A stretch of 10,980 nt of DNA from Mucilaginibacter sp. UBA4741 (GTDB lineage Bacteria > Bacteroidota > Bacteroidia > Sphingobacteriales > Sphingobacteriaceae), in NCBI GenBank assembly GCA_002403905.1, contig DHIR01000048.1:1-10980 (forward strand). The letters are read 5' to 3'. Made by a program: the position numbers and the translations under genes. The notes beneath the pieces were generated by a model, which was not told the origin of the DNA, ran no database searches, and was given only the letters and a program-made list of their open reading frames with translations. This document shows, one piece after another, positions 8,102 to 10,980 of this stretch. Within the stretch, counting starts at the first letter, position 1. Each line of letters opens with the position of its first letter.

Positions 8102-8138
8102 AAGCTATCGGTATGCTTCAAATGTATACCGGTAGCTT
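8102..8138 (+). promoter_or_regulatory. 13-bp RNA hairpin directly upstream of the hydrolase gene
   Basis: AAGCTATCGGTAT (8102-8114) pairs along its full length with ATACCGGTAGCTT (8126-8138) around an 11-base loop, with one U-G wobble and no mismatch. It ends 15 bases before the ATG at 8154. No T-run follows, which argues against a simple intrinsic terminator. Possible roles are a processing or stability element that sets hydrolase level below susC/susD, or an attenuator. The wobble, rather than perfect DNA symmetry, fits an RNA structure better than a protein operator. Confidence 0.55.
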
Positions 8139-8153
8139 CTAACAATCTAACAT

Positions 8154-9359
8154 ATGAATCTGATAAAAGGACAAAGATCTATAAAGATGCTGTTTACTAC
8201 AATTATGTTTATGCTAAGCGTAGTATCGGCCAGTGCACAAGCTGCAAAACAACAACAATACGATGTGGCAGCTTATGTATGGCCTGCGTATCAGCCTGCT
8301 GAACGATTTAAAGAAATTGGTGTATTTAAAGATGGCAAGGGCGAATGGGAAGCCATCTATAATGCAAAACCCAAATTCCCGGGCCATAACCAGCCGCATG
8401 TGCCGCTGTGGGGTTACACAGATGAGTCTGACCCGAAGGTGATGGCTAAAAAGATTGACGCGGCTGTATCACATGGCGTTAACGTTTTTATTTATGACTG
8501 GTACTGGTATGATGGAAAGCCGTTCCTGGAAAATGGAATAGATAAAGGTTTCCTAGGCGCGCCAAACAATACAAAAATGAAATTTTATTTGATGTGGGCG
8601 AATCATGATCATAACAGCTACCTGGATTATACGGCTGCTGATAAGAGTAAAATATATTGGCGCGGCGGGGTTGACAGGCCTACCTTCGATAAAATGATTG
8701 CGCATGTTATTAAAGACTATTTCAGTAAACCAAACTATTATAAAATAAACGGCGAGCCGGTGTTTAGCGTTTATGAACTATCTACCTTTATCAAAGGATT
8801 TGGTGGTATCAAAGAAGCAAAAAACGCGTTAGCATATTTCACGCAAAAAACCAAGGAAGCCGGATTTCCGGGCCTTCACCTTCAGGGTGTGCTATGGTCG
8901 GCTATCCCAAGCGGGCTTTCTGCTACTCCGGGCGATGCGAGCCGTACACAAAATAATACCATTTTAGATATGGGCGTTAAAAGCCTTACTAATTACCAAT
9001 GGTGCCACTACGTACCGATGGACAGGTATGACAGGTGGGGCGATAAGGCCATTGAAGGCTGGACGAAATTCAGCAAGGAATTTACAGTGCCGTTTTTCCC
9101 GCATGTTTCTATCAGCTGGGATCCAAATCCGCGGTATCCCGGAGCTAAGGTACAGGGTATGGTAACAGCGGCGAATCCTACAGACTTTAAACGGTTTTTA
9201 ATCCAGGCCAAAGCGTATGTAGATAGTCACCCCAACCAGCCGAAATTGATCACTATTAACGCCTGGAACGAATGGGCCGAAGGCAGCTACCTTGAACCTG
9301 ATAAAGAACATGGTTACGCTTACCTCGATGCGGTAAAAGAAGTATTCGGCAAGAAATAA
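8154..9359 (+). CDS. Exported GH99-like (WbsX-type) putative glycosidase
   Basis: This 401-aa protein belongs to the GH99-like/Glyco_tran_WbsX group, (beta/alpha)8-type proteins related to GH99 endo-alpha-mannosidases; some members sit in O-antigen clusters. A signal peptide is visible at about residues 1-28: a basic start, then LFTTIMFMLSVVSASA. Family signatures follow: AAYVWPAYQPAERF (39-52), AAVSHGVNVFIYDWYWYDGK (103-122), FYLMWANHDH (144-153) and NAWNEWAEGSYLEPD (369-383). E373 and E376 in NEWAEG are three residues apart, the same spacing as the catalytic glutamates of GH99, so they are the likely active-site pair; I align these from memory. Its place after susC/susD suggests it cuts the glycan they import, in the periplasm or at the outer membrane (the signal lacks a lipobox cysteine). 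It is the only enzyme of the locus here. ATG 8187 (M12) is an alternative start. The family is confident; reaction and substrate are not. Confidence 0.88.
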   Translation: MNLIKGQRSIKMLFTTIMFMLSVVSASAQAAKQQQYDVAAYVWPAYQPAERFKEIGVFKDGKGEWEAIYNAKPKFPGHNQPHVPLWGYTDESDPKVMAKKIDAAVSHGVNVFIYDWYWYDGKPFLENGIDKGFLGAPNNTKMKFYLMWANHDHNSYLDYTAADKSKIYWRGGVDRPTFDKMIAHVIKDYFSKPNYYKINGEPVFSVYELSTFIKGFGGIKEAKNALAYFTQKTKEAGFPGLHLQGVLWSAIPSGLSATPGDASRTQNNTILDMGVKSLTNYQWCHYVPMDRYDRWGDKAIEGWTKFSKEFTVPFFPHVSISWDPNPRYPGAKVQGMVTAANPTDFKRFLIQAKAYVDSHPNQPKLITINAWNEWAEGSYLEPDKEHGYAYLDAVKEVFGKK

Positions 9360-9401
9360 TATCCCTCCTGACTTTCTCATCCGAGATGGTTAAAATTGGT
9401 T

Positions 9402-9431
9402 AGCTCCGGTGTGGTAACCGGGGCTTTTTTT
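9402..9431 (+). terminator. Intrinsic terminator of the SusCD/hydrolase operon
   Basis: AGCTCCGGT (9402-9410) pairs with ACCGGGGCT (9417-9425) over nine positions with one U-G wobble and a 6-base loop. It is followed at once by a run of seven T (9425-9431). It begins 42 bases after the hydrolase stop and clearly ends the plus-strand operon. Confidence 0.9.
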
Positions 9432-9445
9432 ATCCTTTATTCATT

Positions 9446-9661
9446 TCACGTCCCCAACACATAAGCAGTTCCATCCTTTGCTTCCGACATCACCAAAAAG
9501 CTTTGCATCATACCTACATCCGGTAGTTTGGATAGTTTGGTCATGACCAGCGAATTGTACTTGTCGAGGGTGGTCAGTTTGTCCCGGAGTCTCCTGATCA
9601 GTATGCCGGAATTGGTGGTCAGCTTGCGCCGGAATCGGGTGGTCTGTGTCTCGTCCTGGTT
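9446..9661 (-). pseudogene. C-terminal remnant of an Lrp/AsnC-family regulator, interrupted
   Basis: A minus-strand frame, open from 9661 down to a TGA at 9446-9448, encodes 71 residues. The last 39 (from about 9564 down), reading DKYNSLVMTKLSKLPDVGMM and then QSFLVMSEAKDGTAYVL, match the end of the Lrp/AsnC effector-binding domain: a helix with SKLP, then the final beta strands ending in a TAY/TAL-type motif. The upstream 32 residues are arginine- and threonine-rich, repetitive, and unlike Lrp. They are simply the translation of the repeats at 9569-9660. No DNA-binding half is present in the window. The gene therefore looks truncated by an insertion at about 9565-9569. Family assignment rests on pattern recognition of a short segment. 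Confidence 0.6.
9569..9660. repeat. Series of 21-24-bp imperfect direct repeats, IS21-like element end
   Basis: On the plus strand GGTGGTCAG followed by CCGGA recurs: GGTGGTCAGTTTGTCCCGGA (9569-9588), a degenerate copy CTGATCAGTATGCCGGAATT (9594-9613), and GGTGGTCAGCTTGCGCCGGA (9614-9633). A further half-copy, GGGTGGTCTG, starts at 9637. The shared TCAG/TCTG steps fall at 9574, 9598, 9619 and 9643, spacing 24, 21 and 24. Multiple short direct repeats at an end are characteristic of IS21-family elements, whose IstA transposase binds several such sites. From memory, Bacteroidota IS21-like ends carry the GACCACC/TTCCGG pattern. No istA or istB coding sequence is in the window, so this would be a solo end or scar. 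The repeats abut the Lrp homology at about 9568. Confidence 0.5.
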
Positions 9662-10109
9662 TTACTTGTCGTTTGGTCTTATATGGCTATAGATTTACAC
9701 TTGGTTTCGGTACTGCAAGCAAATTTTCATGAAAATTTTCCTGTATGCTACTAACACAAAAAAGAATTGTAGCTAAACAAATTCCCTAGCCAGGCCAGCT
9801 CAGATCAGCTTTCCCTGGACAGAGCGTTTGCAGATGAATTCATTACCTGTTGGGTCTTGCAGACCATTTTTATTTGTATCTTGTAATTCTTACGTTAGTT
9901 TAAGAGGAAATTGAGGCAAAAGAGATATAATTACAAATCACAATTAAGCAGCCTTATTATCGTAATAACTGTGCTTAAAAAAGTGACTATGGTTGGTGAA
10001 TTTCCGAATTTTGGCAATACCTGAACGTTATGGGTGAAGCGTAGGGAACGACACAAAAACCATTAAACCGATAGACTGAATACCGAAATAAACCTTAAAT
10101 CAAATTTTT
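9662..10109. other. Gene-poor 448-bp stretch with palindromes
   Basis: I find no convincing gene here. It contains an 18-bp perfect palindrome (9721-9738), a compound hairpin at 9790-9818 (CCAGG/CCTGG enclosing AGCT/AGCT arms), and TTATTA/TAATAA arms at 9954-9968. A 29-codon minus-strand fragment (9800-9889, ending CKRSVQGKLI) is bounded by stops on both sides; it may be a gene scrap or chance. The final part must hold the promoter of the gene at 10110, but no clear TAnnTTTG element is visible. Base composition becomes more AT-rich toward 10100. Confidence 0.5.
9721..9738. repeat. 18-bp perfect palindrome
   Basis: AAATTTTCATGAAAATTT reads identically on both strands. It lies in non-coding DNA about 60 bases beyond the IS-like repeats, with no neighbouring gene that would explain it as an operator. 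Confidence 0.4.
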
Positions 10110-10463
10110 ATGGACAACGACAATTCAAATATGAAATACTCAATTGATTTGAGCTTTGAAGAAATTAAATTACCGCCATTCCAAGACATTTTAGTTTTGG
10201 GAAAAAATTCTCCACAAGGTAAAATAGGGCTTGGTAAATCATTTGAATTGCTTGTGCCAAACGGCTTTGACATCATAGAGATTAATGATGGCAGGGTGGA
10301 AGCTGTATTTATCAATAAAAAAATATTAACTAAAATATCTTCTGACAAAATTATTGACATTCTTAAATCAAAAGTTTTTCAATTTATCTCTGAAGGTGAG
10401 CTAGTTAAAGTTGATTTTAAGGTTTCCATTTCATACACCAATATTGAATTTGAAAAACAATGA
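10110..10463 (+). CDS. Conserved-looking protein of unknown function, coupled to a CBS-PAS sensor
   Basis: I do not assign a family to this 117-aa protein. It has no signal peptide or membrane segment, so it is probably cytoplasmic. It begins MDNDNSNMKYSIDLSFEEIK; M8 (ATG 10131) is an alternative start. The middle alternates short hydrophobic strands (DILVLGK, SFELLVPNGFDIIEI, VEAVFINKK) with one amphipathic helix (SDKIIDILKSKVFQFI). The end reads as a beta strand (LVKVDFKVSISYTNIEF). Its TGA overlaps the ATG of the next gene as ATGA, so the two are translationally coupled and probably act together, perhaps as an input or modulator of the sensor. Codons are markedly AT-rich relative to the SusCD genes, suggesting recent acquisition. 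From memory similar small proteins precede PAS-type sensors in other Bacteroidota, but I cannot name them. Confidence 0.8.
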   Translation: MDNDNSNMKYSIDLSFEEIKLPPFQDILVLGKNSPQGKIGLGKSFELLVPNGFDIIEINDGRVEAVFINKKILTKISSDKIIDILKSKVFQFISEGELVKVDFKVSISYTNIEFEKQ

Positions 10464-10980
10464 TACCCGTAGGTAACTTTGTTCGAAAAAATTTTCAGAC
10501 CACACAACCTTGTGTGGGTGTCAATTTAATCAGAGAAAAACTGATTAGCCATTCTGCTATTGTCGTATTAGATGAAGACACCAATGAATATTTAGGCGTT
10601 CTGACACCACTTGACATTGTGCAACGCCAGCACAATCTTGTTATTGATTGTCTAACGAACAAACCAATCCTCCAATTTGAATGTAAAGTAGACGAAGCAT
10701 TGGAAACCATGCGCAAACATAATGCAGAGATTTTACCTCTTGAAAATCAGAATAAGTTTGAAGGATTGGTCTTCAAAAACGATCTTGTTACATTCCTTTC
10801 TTCAAAAAGCACCAATCAAGAGAAACAACTTCAACGAAATGATGAAGAAATTAAAAAATCCGAAGAAATATTAAACGCAATTTATAACAGCACTCATTCT
10901 GTTCGGTTCTTAGTTAGTCCTGACTACACTATTCTATTCTTCAATAAGACAGCTGATGAAAAAACGGGTTTACCCCACAA
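10460..10980 (+). CDS. CBS-pair/PAS sensor protein, N-terminal part (runs off the window)
   Basis: From ATG 10460 the frame stays open to the window end, giving 173 residues and no stop. Residues about 1-55 form a first CBS motif (SHSAIVVLDEDTNEYLGVLT, PLDIV) and about 62-114 a second (CKVDEALETMRKHNAEILPL, then FEGLVFKNDLVTFL). A CBS pair usually binds adenosine nucleotides. A charged coiled-coil linker follows at about 118-138 (QEKQLQRNDEEIKKSEEILN). Then a PAS domain begins (ILNAIYNSTHSVRFLVSPDY, ILFFNKTADEKTG). This order is typical of the front of a cytoplasmic sensor histidine kinase, with more PAS domains or a HisKA/HATPase part expected downstream; a LuxR-type or diguanylate-cyclase output cannot be excluded. 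The gene overlaps its 117-aa neighbour by four bases. There is no membrane segment in the visible part. Composition is AT-rich like its partner. Confidence 0.85.
   Translation, partial: MIPVGNFVRKNFQTTQPCVGVNLIREKLISHSAIVVLDEDTNEYLGVLTPLDIVQRQHNLVIDCLTNKPILQFECKVDEALETMRKHNAEILPLENQNKFEGLVFKNDLVTFLSSKSTNQEKQLQRNDEEIKKSEEILNAIYNSTHSVRFLVSPDYTILFFNKTADEKTGLPH

Noticed and set aside
9569..9660. Regularly spaced repeats as a CRISPR array
   Set aside because: The units are contiguous and degenerate with 21-24-bp steps and no unique spacers, and no cas gene is nearby; an IS-end array fits better.
9964..10050. Integron attC-like site (ATAAC ... GTTATGGG) ahead of the AT-rich gene
   Set aside because: The outer arms match weakly, but the core does not fit GTTRRRY and no complementary inner arms could be found.
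10100..10360. Minus-strand open frame of 86 codons opposite the 117-aa gene
   Set aside because: The plus-strand frame is coupled by an ATGA overlap to a clear CBS-PAS gene, so the minus frame is most likely a shadow in AT-rich DNA.
10495..10716. Minus-strand open frame of 73 codons near the right edge
   Set aside because: It is antisense to the CBS-PAS frame that is open to the window end and carries recognisable domains.

Overview
The window comes from a Bacteroidota genome, most likely a Sphingobacteriaceae member such as Mucilaginibacter or Pedobacter. This is inferred from four things: a SusC/SusD pair, a FecR anti-sigma factor with an ECF sigma factor, start sites mostly without strong Shine-Dalgarno sequences, and the style of the proteins. 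No marker gene fixes the genus.

Layout: (1) 1-605 holds the possible 3' end of an upstream gene and a small MarR-like winged-helix regulator broken by two separate single-base frameshifts. (2) 679-1269, minus strand, is an ECF sigma factor. (3) A 269-bp divergent intergenic region follows. (4) 1539-9359, plus strand, is a compact carbohydrate-uptake locus: FecR anti-sigma factor, SusC TonB-dependent transporter with an N-terminal STN signalling domain, SusD glycan-binding lipoprotein, and one exported GH99-like (WbsX-type) putative glycosidase, closed by a strong intrinsic terminator at 9402-9431. (5) 9446-9661 is a scar: the C-terminal end of an Lrp/AsnC regulator gene on the minus strand, abutted by 21-24-bp direct repeats that look like an IS21-type element end. 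(6) 9662-10109 has no convincing gene but several palindromes. (7) 10110-10980 is visibly more AT-rich. It holds a 117-aa protein of unknown function that overlaps by 4 bases a CBS-CBS-coil-PAS sensor protein running off the window end.

How the genes probably work together: glycan loaded by SusD and moved by SusC would let the STN domain of SusC signal to FecR in the inner membrane. FecR would then release or activate the ECF sigma factor, which would raise transcription of susC/susD and the hydrolase. The sigma gene is divergent from fecR rather than upstream of it in the same operon. The single GH99-like enzyme is the only clue to the substrate. GH99 enzymes act on alpha-mannosides, but the specificity of the WbsX-type branch cannot be read from sequence.

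The parts most worth follow-up are the minimal SusCD/GH99-like locus with a 13-bp hairpin just before the enzyme gene, the Lrp/IS junction, and the AT-rich two-gene sensor module at the right edge.
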